Assembly: GCF_017875955.1 (NCBI RefSeq)
Contig: NZ_JAGINK010000001.1
Span: 687,001 to 751,000 of the forward strand
Direction of reading: 5' to 3'
DNA from: Pseudomonas sp. BP8
GTDB taxonomy: Bacteria; Pseudomonadota; Gammaproteobacteria; Pseudomonadales; Pseudomonadaceae
DNA: 64,000 bases
Positions 6,855 to 16,683 of the stretch are shown piece after piece. The notes below the pieces were generated by a model. The model ran no database searches and was not told where the DNA came from. It was given only the letters and a program-made list of their open reading frames with translations. The position numbers were made by a program, and so were the translations under genes. Numbering within the stretch: position 1 is the stretch's first letter; each line of letters starts with the position of its first letter.

Positions 6855-8642
6855 TCAATCCGCATCCGACTCAAACAACCGCTCCAACTCGACCCGCGCT
6901 TCCTTGGCGTTCTGCATCACCTTGGCGCGGTCATCGCGTACGCGGCCCTGGGTTTCCAGTACCTGCTCATCATGCTCGCTGAACCGCTGAATCCGATCCG
7001 CGGCCTGCTCTTCGGACAAGCCCAACCCCACCAGCGCAAGGCGAGTCATCTCCAGGCTGGAGTAGAACGTCTCGCGAATCGGCACCGCGCCCACGTCGGT
7101 CAGTTTGTGCACATGCTGGCGGTTACGCGCGCGGGCCAGCACCTTCAGGTGCGGATACAGGCGCTTGACCCGTTCGGCGGTGCGGGTGGTGATCTCCGGG
7201 TCGTCAGTGGTGATGACGAAATACTCCGCCTCGCCGACCTTGGCCGCATGCAGTACCTCGGCGCGCAGCGGGTCACCATAGAACACCGGCGCCTGCTCGA
7301 AGGTGCGGGTCAGTTCAATGGCGTCCACCGAGGTGTCGAGGGCAATGAAGGGGATCTTCTGCGCGCGCAGGATGCGCGAGACGACCTGGCCCATGCGGCC
7401 CATGCCGACAATCACCACCCGCGGTGCATCAGCCTGGATCTGTTTGTACTGCTCAGGCACTTCGCGGGTGATTTGCGGACGCTTGAGCAAGCGTGCACAC
7501 ACCAGCAGCAACAGCGGGGTGGCGGCCATCGACAGGGTGATGGTCATCAGCAGCAGGTCATAGGTGTAGGTATCGAACAGGCCTTGATCCTTGCCCAGCT
7601 TGAACACCACGAAGGCGAACTCGCCACCGGCTGCCAGGACTACGCCCAGGCGCAGTGCATTAGCGTTGCTGAGGCCGCCTCCCAGACGCCCGACCAGCAT
7701 CAACAGCGGCAATTTCACGGCGATCAACAGCAGGGTCAGGCCGATCAGCAGCAACGGCGACTCGAGCAGCAGGCTGAGATTGGCGCCCATGCCGACACTG
7801 ATGAAAAACAGCCCGAGCAGCAGCCCTTTGAACGGCTCGATCTGCGACTCCAGCTCATGCCGATACTCCGAGTCGGCCAGCAGCAGGCCGGCCAGGAAGG
7901 CGCCGAGGGCCATGGAAATGCCGGCTTCTTCCATCAGCCAGGCGGTGCCGATCACCACCAGCAGGGCAGTGGCGGTAGACACCTCTGGCAAGCCGGTGCG
8001 GGCGACGATACGAAACACCGGGCGCAGCAGGTAGCGGCCGCCGACGATGACCACGGCAATGCTGGCGAACACCTTCAGGCCATGTTCCAGGCCGTCACCG
8101 TGGCCAGCGTCCGTACCGGTTGCGGCAAGCAGCGGCACCAAGGCGATCAGCGGGATCGCGGCGATGTCCTGGAACAGCAGGATGGCAAATGCCAGACGGC
8201 CATGCGGTGCGTTGAGCTGCTTGCTCTCGGCCAGGCTCTGCAGGCCGAGAGCGGTCGACGACAGTGCCAGGCCGAGGCCGAGTACTACGGCGGCTGGCAT
8301 CGACTGGCCGAAGACGAACAGGGCAATGGTGCCGATCACCGCGCCGGTCAGCACCACCTGGGCCAGGCCCACGCCGAACACTGATTTGCGCATCAGCCAG
8401 AGGCGGCGCGGGGACAATTCCAGGCCGATGATGAACAGCAGCAGGACCACGCCCAATTCAGAGATGTGCGCGACGCTTTCGGTATCGCGGATCAGGCCCA
8501 AGGCCTGCGGGCCGATGGCCACGCCCGCGAGCAGGTAACCGATCACCGCGCCCAGTTGCAGGCGCTTGGCCAGGGGCACGGCGATGACGGCGGCGAGGAG
8601 GAAAATGACGGCGGTTTGTAGAAGGCTGCCTTCGTGTGGCAT
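6855..8642 (-). CDS. CPA2-family cation:proton antiporter with TrkA-N domain (KefB/KefC-like)
   Basis: A 595-residue inner-membrane protein. Residues ~10-385 hold 12 or so hydrophobic segments of a Na+/H+ exchanger domain (GAVIGYLLAGVAIGPQALGL, LGVVLLLFIIGLELSPRRLW). Residues ~410-530 are a TrkA-N Rossmann domain (VVIVGMGRMGQVVSRILR, a GxGxxG motif). The tail is charged and probably coiled coil. This order is that of glutathione-gated K+ efflux systems KefB/KefC and of YbaL; no KefF/KefG quinone reductase partner is nearby, so gating is unknown. I start at the ATG at 8642 (MPHEGSLLQTAVIFLL), which opens directly on the first membrane segment; the longer frame adds a Pro/Arg-rich stretch unlike the family. 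Confidence 0.88.
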   Translation of the reverse strand: MPHEGSLLQTAVIFLLAAVIAVPLAKRLQLGAVIGYLLAGVAIGPQALGLIRDTESVAHISELGVVLLLFIIGLELSPRRLWLMRKSVFGVGLAQVVLTGAVIGTIALFVFGQSMPAAVVLGLGLALSSTALGLQSLAESKQLNAPHGRLAFAILLFQDIAAIPLIALVPLLAATGTDAGHGDGLEHGLKVFASIAVVIVGGRYLLRPVFRIVARTGLPEVSTATALLVVIGTAWLMEEAGISMALGAFLAGLLLADSEYRHELESQIEPFKGLLLGLFFISVGMGANLSLLLESPLLLIGLTLLLIAVKLPLLMLVGRLGGGLSNANALRLGVVLAAGGEFAFVVFKLGKDQGLFDTYTYDLLLMTITLSMAATPLLLLVCARLLKRPQITREVPEQYKQIQADAPRVVIVGMGRMGQVVSRILRAQKIPFIALDTSVDAIELTRTFEQAPVFYGDPLRAEVLHAAKVGEAEYFVITTDDPEITTRTAERVKRLYPHLKVLARARNRQHVHKLTDVGAVPIRETFYSSLEMTRLALVGLGLSEEQAADRIQRFSEHDEQVLETQGRVRDDRAKVMQNAKEARVELERLFESDAD

Positions 8643-8771
8643 CGCTCGAACTCCATGAGCTGCTACGGGGCAGCGTTGATTACGTGAAGGGAGAATTGTG
8701 GCGGGCGGGGGTGGATAAGACAATCTGGCTGGATGAGGACACATTGTCCTCGAGAGAGTGACAATCAGGAT

Positions 8772-8805
8772 TGGCCTCTTCGCGGGGCAAGCCCGCTCCT
8801 ACAGG
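8772..8805 (+). repeat. Single REP (type A)
   Basis: One complete copy of TTGGCCTCTTCGCGGGGC-AAGCCCGCTCCTACAGG with no facing partner, between two minus-strand genes. Confidence 0.8.
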
Positions 8806-8834
8806 ATTGGGGGCACCGCAGAACCTTCCTGCTA

Positions 8835-9809
8835 TCAGCCCCCGCCAAACTGCGCCCGATACTGATTCGGGGTCATCCCGATGCGTTCGCAAAACACCTT
8901 GCGCATGTGCCGATCACTGCCAAACCCACTGCGCGCCGCCACCACCTTCAACGGCAGGTCGGAACCCTCAAGCAACTTGCGCGCGTAGTCGATGCGCGCA
9001 TTCTGCAGATACTGCAGCGGGGTAAGCCCCACTTCCCGCTGAAAGGCGCGGGCAAAGTTGCGACTGCTCATCGCCACCAGGTCGGCCATCTTCTGCACCG
9101 TGAACGCCTGGTCGATGTGATCGACTAGGTACGCCTGGACCCGCGCAACGGGTGAACCATCGCGTGGCACCGCCGCCAGCAACGGCCCATAGGGCAGCTG
9201 GCCACCCTGGCGGTGACGGGCGACCAGCAGCACCTTGGCCACTTCCAGCGCCAGCGCCTTGCCGTGGTCTTCGGCCACCACGGCCAAGGCCATGTCGATA
9301 CCGGCAGTGATCCCGCCCGAGGTAATCAGGTTGCGATCCACCACATAGATCTGCTCGGTTTCGACCTTCACTTCGGGAAACTGCTGGGCCAGGCGCTCGA
9401 CGTAGTTCCAGTGGGTGGTGCAGCGATAGCCGCCAAGCAGCCCGGCGCGGGCCAGCAGAAACACCCCGGTGCAGATTGCTCCGAAGCGTCCAGCACGGTG
9501 CACGGCCTGCGTCAGCCAGTGCTCCACGCCGGGCAGGGCGATGTCGTAGGCACCGGGGCCGCCGGGTACCAGCAGCAGGTCAACGGCCTCTGGCAACTGC
9601 TGCAGGCAGAGGTCGGCCACCACCTGCAAACCGCACGAGCTGCGAATGATGCCCTGGCCCTCGGCCACGGTGATCAGCCGGTAGCGTTTGTGCTCCGGAA
9701 GAAACCGGTTGGCCAAGGCAAACGCGTCCATCGGCCCGGTGACATCGAGCATCAGCACGTCATTGAAAAGAACCAGTGCCACCGTACGGTGAGCGTCACT
9801 TTGCTGCAT
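8835..9809 (-). CDS. GlxA-family transcriptional regulator (DJ-1/PfpI + AraC HTH)
   Basis: A 324-residue regulator. Residues ~8-180 are a DJ-1/PfpI-like domain with the nucleophile-elbow motif GAICTGVFLLARAG. Residues ~220-320 are a C-terminal AraC/XylS domain with two helix-turn-helices (QKMADLVAMSSRNFARAFQREVG, VVAARSGFGSDRHMRKVFCE). I prefer the ATG at 9809, seven bases after AAGGTG; an ATG at 9815 sits almost on top of that site. GlxA-type regulators often control amino-acid, betaine or carnitine catabolism, but no such target is adjacent. It is divergent from a short AraC gene and could regulate the YcaC paralogue downstream (inference). Confidence 0.88.
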   Translation of the reverse strand: MQQSDAHRTVALVLFNDVLMLDVTGPMDAFALANRFLPEHKRYRLITVAEGQGIIRSSCGLQVVADLCLQQLPEAVDLLLVPGGPGAYDIALPGVEHWLTQAVHRAGRFGAICTGVFLLARAGLLGGYRCTTHWNYVERLAQQFPEVKVETEQIYVVDRNLITSGGITAGIDMALAVVAEDHGKALALEVAKVLLVARHRQGGQLPYGPLLAAVPRDGSPVARVQAYLVDHIDQAFTVQKMADLVAMSSRNFARAFQREVGLTPLQYLQNARIDYARKLLEGSDLPLKVVAARSGFGSDRHMRKVFCERIGMTPNQYRAQFGGG

Positions 9810-10056
9810 ACCCATTCACCTTGAAAACCGGCCCTTGCAAGAAGGCCTGACCCCGAACCAGATCGGCATCTTAAGGTAAGGGTTTAGCCCTTGGGGCCAG
9901 CACGTGCAGAAAAATCAGCACCTGTTTTGGCTGGATCACCCTCTGAGTCGCTCTATTTCACGGCCCACCGCAGAATTAATAACTATTAAGGATTGGCTCA
10001 GGACTTTGTCATGTCGCCAGGGCGAGACTTTGCTCATTGAAATGAGGAGCGTCGAC

Positions 10057-10422
10057 ATGACCCCCCAGACCCTAGCGCCGGGTGCCTTGACCCCCACACG
10101 CCTTCGCCGGGCCAAGGAGCTGATGCTGCGCAGCGAGCTGTCGATCATCGACATCGCTGCTCTGTGTCACCTGACCCGGAGCCATTTTTCGCGTGCTTTC
10201 AAGATCAATACCGGCCTCTCTCCCCAAGCCTGGCGCCTGCTGGCGCGGATGGAGAAGGCCAAGCAGTTGCTGGCCACCGAAGCACCGATCACCTACGTCA
10301 GCCTGGAATGCGGGTTTTGCGACCAGTCGCACTTCACCCGTGCTTTCAGTCGTTTGGTCGGACAGCCGCCGAAAGCCTGGCGCATGGCAGCACGATCGCA
10401 AGCACCGAGCTACCTTTCTTAA
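10057..10422 (+). CDS. Short AraC-family regulator, DNA-binding domain only
   Basis: A 121-residue protein made up almost entirely of the AraC double helix-turn-helix domain (LSIIDIAALCHLTRSHFSRAF, then TYVSLECGFCDQSHFTRAF, ending with the QPPKAWR signature). There is no sensor domain, so it resembles small MarA/SoxS-type activators. The ATG at 10057 has GAGGAG seven bases upstream; the frame is open upstream to 9904, but that part has no family resemblance. It precedes the YcaC paralogue by 80 bp on the same strand and may activate it or be co-transcribed with it (inference). Confidence 0.85.
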   Translation: MTPQTLAPGALTPTRLRRAKELMLRSELSIIDIAALCHLTRSHFSRAFKINTGLSPQAWRLLARMEKAKQLLATEAPITYVSLECGFCDQSHFTRAFSRLVGQPPKAWRMAARSQAPSYLS

Positions 10423-10502
10423 GCCGTTTTTATCCTCAGGGATAGGTCCCTGTGGACAAGGGCGGTTGCCACTGACTTTCCCAACCCAATGGAGTCACCG
10501 TC

Positions 10503-11129
10503 ATGAGCAATCCTGATTACAAACGTCTGAACAAAGATGACGCCGTGGTACTGCTGGTCGACCACCAGACCGGCCTGATTTCGCTCGTGCAGGACTTCTC
10601 GCCCAACGAGTTCAAGAACAACGTGTTGGCCTTGGGTGACCTGGCCAAGTTCTTCGGTCTGCCGACCATCCTCACCACCAGCTTCGAGCAAGGCCCTAAT
10701 GGCCCGCTGGTGCCGGAGCTCAAGGAGATGTTCCCGGACGCGCCGTACATTGCCCGTCCTGGCCAGATCAATGCGTGGGACAACGAAGATTTCGTCAAGG
10801 CGATCAAGGCGACCGGGCGCAAGCAACTGATCATCGCCGGTGTGGTGACCGACGTGTGCGTAGCGTTCCCGACGCTGTCGGCGCTGGCTGAAGGTTTTGA
10901 CGTGTTCGTGGTGACCGATGCTTCGGGCACCTTCAACGAGACCGTGCAGCAGGCAGCCTGGGCGCGCATGACCCAGGCCGGTGCACAGATGATGAACTGG
11001 TTCTCGGTGGCGTGTGAGCTGCACCGTGACTGGCGCAACGATATCGAAGGGCTGGGCAACCTGCTGTCGCAGCGGATTCCCAACTATCGCAACCTGATGA
11101 ACAGCTATTCGGCACTGACTTCGCGTTGA
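10503..11129 (+). CDS. YcaC-type isochorismatase-family hydrolase (paralogue 2)
   Basis: A 208-residue paralogue of the protein at 5212, nearly identical through long stretches (ILTTSFEQGPNGPLVPEL, APYIARPGQINAWDNEDFVK, CELHRDWRNDIEGL). The catalytic Asp (LLVDHQTG) and Cys (VVTDVCVAF) are present. The start ATG follows GGAG with eight-base spacing. The upstream gene is a short AraC regulator rather than a LysR regulator, so the two paralogues are probably expressed under different conditions. The substrate is unknown, as for other YcaC proteins. Confidence 0.88.
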   Translation: MSNPDYKRLNKDDAVVLLVDHQTGLISLVQDFSPNEFKNNVLALGDLAKFFGLPTILTTSFEQGPNGPLVPELKEMFPDAPYIARPGQINAWDNEDFVKAIKATGRKQLIIAGVVTDVCVAFPTLSALAEGFDVFVVTDASGTFNETVQQAAWARMTQAGAQMMNWFSVACELHRDWRNDIEGLGNLLSQRIPNYRNLMNSYSALTSR

Positions 11130-11149
11130 TGCAGTGGGGCCGCGTTGCG

Positions 11150-11317
11150 GCCCATTCGCGGGGCAAGCCCGCTCCTACAGGATCGAGTGCCCCGCAAATC
11201 CAACAGGATCGGGCGCCCCGCAAATCCTGTAGGAGCGGGCTTGCCCCGCGAACACCGGCGACGCCGGTGCCATACACCGCGCGGTACCTGTTTCGCCGGT
11301 AAACCCGCTCCCACAGG
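11150..11317. repeat. Cluster of three REP copies (type A and derivatives)
   Basis: One REP at ~11155-11181, an inverted copy at ~11226-11254 with a partly duplicated spacer (two GATCG-G-GCCCCGCAAATCC units), and a degenerate third copy (TTTCGCCGGTAAACCCGCTCCCACAGG) ending at 11317. They fill the gap between convergent genes. Confidence 0.8.
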
Positions 11318-11323
11318 CCCCCG

Positions 11324-14300
11324 CTATCCCACCGGCAACACCACCAGAATCCGACAGCCACCCAGCTCCGACACCAGCGCCCGCAACCGCCCGCCATGCG
11401 CGCGCACCACCGAATTGCAGATCGCCAGACCCATCCCCAATCCATTGGCCTTGGTCGTATAGAACGCCTCGAAAATCCGCTCGCGCTCTTCGGCGGAAAT
11501 CCCCGGCCCATTGTCGTCCACCGAGATCTCCACGCCCGCCTCGGTCAGCCGTGTGCCAATGCGCAGCAGCCCATCCCCGCGAAAACCGCCCAACGCCTCC
11601 AGCGCATTGGTAATCAGGTTGAACACCAATTGCTGCAGCTGCACCGGATCACCTTTGACGCTGACCCCCGCTTCAAGCCGCACCTGCACCTTCACTGCGC
11701 ACTTGAGCGCATCCGCCGACGTCAGGCGGATCACCCCCTGCACCAGCTCATCGAGGTTGATCGGCTTGACCTGCAGCGGCGCCTGCTTGGCCAGCGAGCG
11801 CAACGCCTTGACGATGTTGGCGGCGCGCTCGCTGTCGGCGCGGATGTCTTCCAGGCCGTCAATCGCCTCAGCCAGGTCTGGCGCGTCGCGCTTGAGCCAA
11901 CGCAAACTGGCCGCGGCGTTGGAGGCGATGCCCAACAACGGCTGGCTGATTTCGTGAGCGATCGAGGCAGACAGCTCGTTCATCACCTGCAGGTGTGAAC
12001 TGCGCGCCAACTCCGCCCGCGAGCGGCGCAGCTCGGCTTCCATCTGCGCGCGGGTCTGATTGTCTTCGGCCAGGCGGGTATAGAACTTCGCCGTCTGCAG
12101 CGACACCGCAGCCTGTGAGGCGAGAATCTCCAGCATGGCCAGGCGCTGGCTGCCGAACAGGTTCGGCACCAGGCGGTTCTCCAGGTACACCAGGCCAATC
12201 AGTACCCCCTGGATCACCAGCGGCAGGCACAACACCGAGCGTGCGCCGCGTGCGTGCAGGTCCTGGCGGAACGCCTCCGGGCACTCGCACAACGCGTCGT
12301 GCAGCAGCAGCGGTTTCTTCGTGCGCATGGTCGCGTTGATGATCGACAGCGGCGCCTGGGTCATGAATTTCTGGCAGTCCTCCATGCTCACCTGCAGGCC
12401 GCCATCGTTGATCGCGGCCGCCGCGGCCATCTGGAACTCGGCGCCGCTGACAATCAGCAGGGCGCCGTGATCGGCGCCAGAATGCAGGGTCAGGTGGCCC
12501 ATCAGCGTTTCGATCAGGCCCTCGAGCAGGACTTCTTCCGACAACGCACGGGCCGCTTCAATGCCAGCTTCCAGGTCCAGGCTGGCCTGCGAAGCAGAGC
12601 GGTAGGTTTCCTGGATCGGTTGAGTGCGCAGAAACGGATGCAGGGTCTCCAGCTGGCGTACCTTGCCGGCCGCGCCCCAGATATGGAAGCAGTCGCGGGC
12701 GATCCGCAGGTGCAGGTTGGCCCCCGAGATCAGCCCGCTGGGGATGCACACCTCGGCCAATTGCTCATGGGCCAACGCCTGCTCATGGATAAACCCCGCA
12801 GCGGTGGCGGCGATCTGCGCCTGGTCGAAGCAGCGGATGGCTGACAGACCGTCACCGTCGAGCTTGGCGATCACCCCTTCAATCAGCAGCAGCTTGTTGC
12901 GAAACGTCATCGGGTTGAACTGCGCCCAGCGCGCAAACCGCTCGCGCAATTGGCTCAGCTGTTCACGCTTGTGTTCAAGGCTGCCGGGGGCTTCCGGGCA
13001 GCCCAGGGTCAGCCCGCAGAACAAGTGGTAATCAGCCAGGTTGATATGCGCCGGTGCGGCCCAGGCCAGTGGCCCGGCTTGGTCGAGGGCGCGCACGGCC
13101 TGCTGGATATCGCCCAGGTAAAACGCCGCCATACCCTCGAACAGGCGCTTGAAGAACAGCGTCGTGCGTGAACCGAGCGGGTCTTCAGGGGCGTCGCACA
13201 GTGCGCTTTCGGTGTGCTCGCGGCGGGCTTCGGCGCCGTCGCTGAGGGCGCTGACAAAGGCTTTTTGCGCCTGCAGGATCTGTTCGATGTCGCGATAGCC
13301 GCACTGGCGCACGGTATCCAGGCCGCGCTCGATTTCCTCGGCCACGCTGTGCAAGTGGTGGCCCATCACCAGCGAGTCTGAAACCAGGTGATTACGGGCG
13401 TAGCAGGCCATTGCCAGGTCGCCGCTGATACGGCCGGAGTCGATCGCGTCAAGCGCGGTGCGGCGGGCGAACTCCATCGACGCGGTCCACGCGCTGACCT
13501 GGTCAAGGGCCAGCAGGGCGCTGGTCAGGTCGGTCTCGAAGCCATGCCGCTCGATCAGTTTCAGCGCCGCCAGGCAGTAGGCGTGGCCGTCGTGGTAGGC
13601 GGCAAAGCGCTCCGCGCCCATCACGCCGAACCAGGCCAGGCCGTAGGTACTGCCCGGGGCAACGCCGTGGGCGAGGGTCAGTTCGATGATCTTTGCCAGG
13701 TGCAGGAAGCGGATGTCGTCCTCGATGAAAAACGACGAGGACAGCGTCGCCAGCAGGCCGATGGCAATGATCACCTCTTCGCTTTCGGCTTTGGGCAGTG
13801 CCTCCAGGCAGTGGCGGCCCTGACGCTCGATCAGGGCGTGGATCTTGCGGTACTCGGCCTCGACCTGTTGCGGCACGTGGCCGCGCTCTAGCGCAATGCC
13901 CAGCAGACGCAGGCCGGCCAGCGCATCGTCGATGGCGCCGTCATAGTCGCAGCGCAGGGTCTTCAGGCGGGCGCGCAGTTTGCACGCGGTGGCCTGGTCG
14001 AGCGGCGAGCGCACGCGCTGGCCGCACTGCACGATACGCTGCTCGGCCTCGGCCATGCGCGACAGCAGCATGTCGCACTCCGCCGCCATGCAGGCGAGGG
14101 CGAACGCATGCTGCTGGCGGGTTTGCCGTGAGGCGTTGGCGTGCAGCAAGGCTTCGGCGGCCTGCAGGTAGCCGTAGGCCTGGTCATATGAGGCAGCGTC
14201 ACGGGCCAGGGTGGCGGCCTCCTGCAAAAGCACGATCAGCGCCTCGCACTCTTCTGCGGCAAAGGCGAAACGGTCGGCACGCTGTACCTGATTGGCGATC

Positions 14301-16420
14301 TCGAACAATGCATCAGGCAGCTCGGCACACCAGGTGCGCTGCATGGCGCGGGCGATCCGTGCGTGCAGCGCGGCGCGCTCATCGCTCGCGGTGAGCCAGT
14401 AGGCGGCGTCCTGCACGCGGTCATGGGAGAAGCCCAGTTCGTGTTGGCTGAGCGACAGGAAACCCGCGTCGAGCAGGGCCTTGAGGTGGTCGCCGAGACG
14501 CTCCGGGGCCACCGTGAGCAACCTGCGCAGCAGGTCTTCGTCAAAGCGTCCGGCCGCGGCGCCCGCGATCCGCAGCACCTCGCGCTGGGCGGCGGGCAGG
14601 CGCGCCAAGCGGTGCACCATGAGGTCGGCGACATTGTCGGCGTAGCGGTGCTGGGCCACGGCGTCGAGCGACCACGACCAGCGCATGCCAAGGGTATCGA
14701 AGGTGAACAGCTGGTCCTCGACCATCGCCTTGAGAATCTGCCGGACGAAAAACGGATTGCCGGCGGCCTTGGCATGCACCAGTTCGGCGACCTGCTGCGC
14801 CTCTTCGGCGGTGACGTGATAGCGCGCGCAGATCAGCTCCACCACCGCGCTTACCGGCAGCGGCAGCAGGTCGAGGCGCTGGCCGCGCAGGGTCCGTGGG
14901 TAGCTCAGTTCAGCCGCCAGCGGCGTGTTGCTGCCGGCCGCGTCGCTGCGGCTGGCGAAGATCAGCAGCAGATTGCTCGGCGGTTGGCCGATCAACTCGC
15001 GCAGCAGATGCAGGGTGGCATCGTCGGCCCACTGCAGATCATCAAGGAATAGCACCAACGGCTGACCCGGCGCAGTGAACACCTGGAAGAACTCGACAAT
15101 TGCCCGCAGCTCTTTTTCCAGGGCCAGCCTGGAGAGTTTTTCCGGGAAGTCGGCCATCGGCCCGATGATCAGCTTGAGGTCTGGTGCCAGCTTGACCAGC
15201 AGCCGGCCGCGGCCCTTGATGCGCTGCCGGATCCGCTCACCGATCGCTTGCAGGTCGGCGCTGTTCTTGGCCAGCAGCTGGGTGGTCAGCGCGCCGAGGA
15301 TGTCGATCCACGGCGCGTAGGGGATGGCTTGCTCGAGACTGTTGCACTTGCCTGATGCCCAATAGCCGCGGGCGTTTTCGCGCAGGGCGGCGTTGACCAG
15401 GCTCGACTTGCCCATGCCGGTGGCGCCACTGATGAACAGTGACTGTGGGCTACTGTCGCGGCCCTGGGTCTTGAGGATGCGGGCAATCTCGCGCATCTCG
15501 CCGGTGCGCCCGTACAAGCCTTCCCGGGTGGCCGGGACCGGGTCGCAACGGCCGAGCTGAAACACCTCGATGGCCTGTTTGGCGGCCCATTGGCGTTGGC
15601 AGTGGGCAAGGTCCACTGCCAGTGCCTGGGCGCTCTGGTAGCGGGCGTCGGGCTCCTTGGCCAAGGCCTTGGCGAGAATCAGGCTGATCGTCTCCGGGAG
15701 TGCCGGCCTGACCTCGGTTGCGGGCCTGGGCTGGACGCCCGCATGCAGCTGGCGCCAGTGCAGCTTGTCGCGACCGCGCAGCGGCAGCTCGCCTACCAGC
15801 ATCTGATAGAGAATCGCCGCCAATGCATAGATGTCGCTGCGCCGATCACTGCTTGAGCCATGCGGGCAGATCTGTTCGGGGGCCAGGTACGACCAGTTGA
15901 CGCCGTGCGTACCTTGGCTGGCGGTCAGGTCGGCGGTGTCGGCGCGAAACCCGCCAAGCCTGACCTGGTTGTCATCGAGCAGAAACAGGTGCCGGGGTTG
16001 CAGTGCGCCATGCAGGACGTCTGCCTGATGGGCGAGGGTCAATGCATTGGCTGCATGTACCGCAATCTGCAAGAACGCGCCAAGGGTTGGCCGGCCTTGG
16101 GCGATGACGTCGGCGATCGATTCGCCTGCGGGGTAGACCAGCAAGGGGCCCTCGGCCGAGCGGATAAAGGCTGCCGGGATCACCGCCCAGGCTGGCTCCA
16201 GACGGACCCGGTAGTCGCGCTCCAGGCGCTGGCAGGCGGCTGGCGACTCGACTGGGGCGCGTACCGCGATCCAGGCTTTGCCTGAACGGGCGTCCCACAT
16301 GCGGAAGAAGGTCAGCTCGCCCTCTTGCCCAAGCAAGGCGGTGTCGCAACGATTCAGCCAGTCTTCATCGAGTGATGGATCGTTATCGATGGGCCTGTGA
16401 ACGAGGCGTTCATCCAGCAT
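11324..16420 (-). CDS. Giant kinase-like/AAA-ATPase/GAF/histidine kinase sensor
   Basis: A 1698-residue cytoplasmic signalling protein. In order: a Ser/Thr-kinase-like domain (~25-285), an AAA ATPase (~300-620) with Walker A GATGMGKSS (Lys338) and Walker B LVLFLDDLQWAD, a long helical TPR-like region (~650-1250), a GAF domain (~1290-1450), and a histidine kinase core with phosphoacceptor His1489 (SASIAHEISQP), N box NLITNALEAL, and G boxes DNGPGIS and GLGMGL. The kinase-like part lacks the usual catalytic residues: HGALQPRH replaces HRDxKxxN at 137-144 and GGF replaces DFG. The start at 16420 has GAGGG eight bases upstream. It is divergent from two response regulators, its probable partners. 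The signal sensed is unknown. Confidence 0.88.
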   Translation of the reverse strand: MLDERLVHRPIDNDPSLDEDWLNRCDTALLGQEGELTFFRMWDARSGKAWIAVRAPVESPAACQRLERDYRVRLEPAWAVIPAAFIRSAEGPLLVYPAGESIADVIAQGRPTLGAFLQIAVHAANALTLAHQADVLHGALQPRHLFLLDDNQVRLGGFRADTADLTASQGTHGVNWSYLAPEQICPHGSSSDRRSDIYALAAILYQMLVGELPLRGRDKLHWRQLHAGVQPRPATEVRPALPETISLILAKALAKEPDARYQSAQALAVDLAHCQRQWAAKQAIEVFQLGRCDPVPATREGLYGRTGEMREIARILKTQGRDSSPQSLFISGATGMGKSSLVNAALRENARGYWASGKCNSLEQAIPYAPWIDILGALTTQLLAKNSADLQAIGERIRQRIKGRGRLLVKLAPDLKLIIGPMADFPEKLSRLALEKELRAIVEFFQVFTAPGQPLVLFLDDLQWADDATLHLLRELIGQPPSNLLLIFASRSDAAGSNTPLAAELSYPRTLRGQRLDLLPLPVSAVVELICARYHVTAEEAQQVAELVHAKAAGNPFFVRQILKAMVEDQLFTFDTLGMRWSWSLDAVAQHRYADNVADLMVHRLARLPAAQREVLRIAGAAAGRFDEDLLRRLLTVAPERLGDHLKALLDAGFLSLSQHELGFSHDRVQDAAYWLTASDERAALHARIARAMQRTWCAELPDALFEIANQVQRADRFAFAAEECEALIVLLQEAATLARDAASYDQAYGYLQAAEALLHANASRQTRQQHAFALACMAAECDMLLSRMAEAEQRIVQCGQRVRSPLDQATACKLRARLKTLRCDYDGAIDDALAGLRLLGIALERGHVPQQVEAEYRKIHALIERQGRHCLEALPKAESEEVIIAIGLLATLSSSFFIEDDIRFLHLAKIIELTLAHGVAPGSTYGLAWFGVMGAERFAAYHDGHAYCLAALKLIERHGFETDLTSALLALDQVSAWTASMEFARRTALDAIDSGRISGDLAMACYARNHLVSDSLVMGHHLHSVAEEIERGLDTVRQCGYRDIEQILQAQKAFVSALSDGAEARREHTESALCDAPEDPLGSRTTLFFKRLFEGMAAFYLGDIQQAVRALDQAGPLAWAAPAHINLADYHLFCGLTLGCPEAPGSLEHKREQLSQLRERFARWAQFNPMTFRNKLLLIEGVIAKLDGDGLSAIRCFDQAQIAATAAGFIHEQALAHEQLAEVCIPSGLISGANLHLRIARDCFHIWGAAGKVRQLETLHPFLRTQPIQETYRSASQASLDLEAGIEAARALSEEVLLEGLIETLMGHLTLHSGADHGALLIVSGAEFQMAAAAAINDGGLQVSMEDCQKFMTQAPLSIINATMRTKKPLLLHDALCECPEAFRQDLHARGARSVLCLPLVIQGVLIGLVYLENRLVPNLFGSQRLAMLEILASQAAVSLQTAKFYTRLAEDNQTRAQMEAELRRSRAELARSSHLQVMNELSASIAHEISQPLLGIASNAAASLRWLKRDAPDLAEAIDGLEDIRADSERAANIVKALRSLAKQAPLQVKPINLDELVQGVIRLTSADALKCAVKVQVRLEAGVSVKGDPVQLQQLVFNLITNALEALGGFRGDGLLRIGTRLTEAGVEISVDDNGPGISAEERERIFEAFYTTKANGLGMGLAICNSVVRAHGGRLRALVSELGGCRILVVLPVG

Positions 16421-16683
16421 CGGGCAACCCTCAACAACCTGCAGTGTGACCGCGAGTATACGCAGCGGCCCTGATACGAAGGTCTGCCCCACACGGCTTG
16501 GCAGGAACGGGAACCATCTTGACCGTTATGGTCCCTGCGCAGTCGGCCTTGGCCGATTGCCAAGCGGTAGCGGGGTGTATCCTCAAGCCAACCTATCCCT
16601 CGGGATAATTGTCTGGACGCGGGCGTTGGCCTAAATTGCACGAGGCTGCGCGACCGCCATGGCCTGTGAGATTCGAGACGATC
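16421..16683. promoter_or_regulatory. Divergent control region of the giant sensor and response regulators
   Basis: The 263 bp between the two start codons must hold both promoters. I see an interrupted GGTCTGCC/GGCAG dyad around 16481-16505 and the short dyad TATCCCTCGGGATA at 16596-16609, but no operator I can name. Confidence 0.35.
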
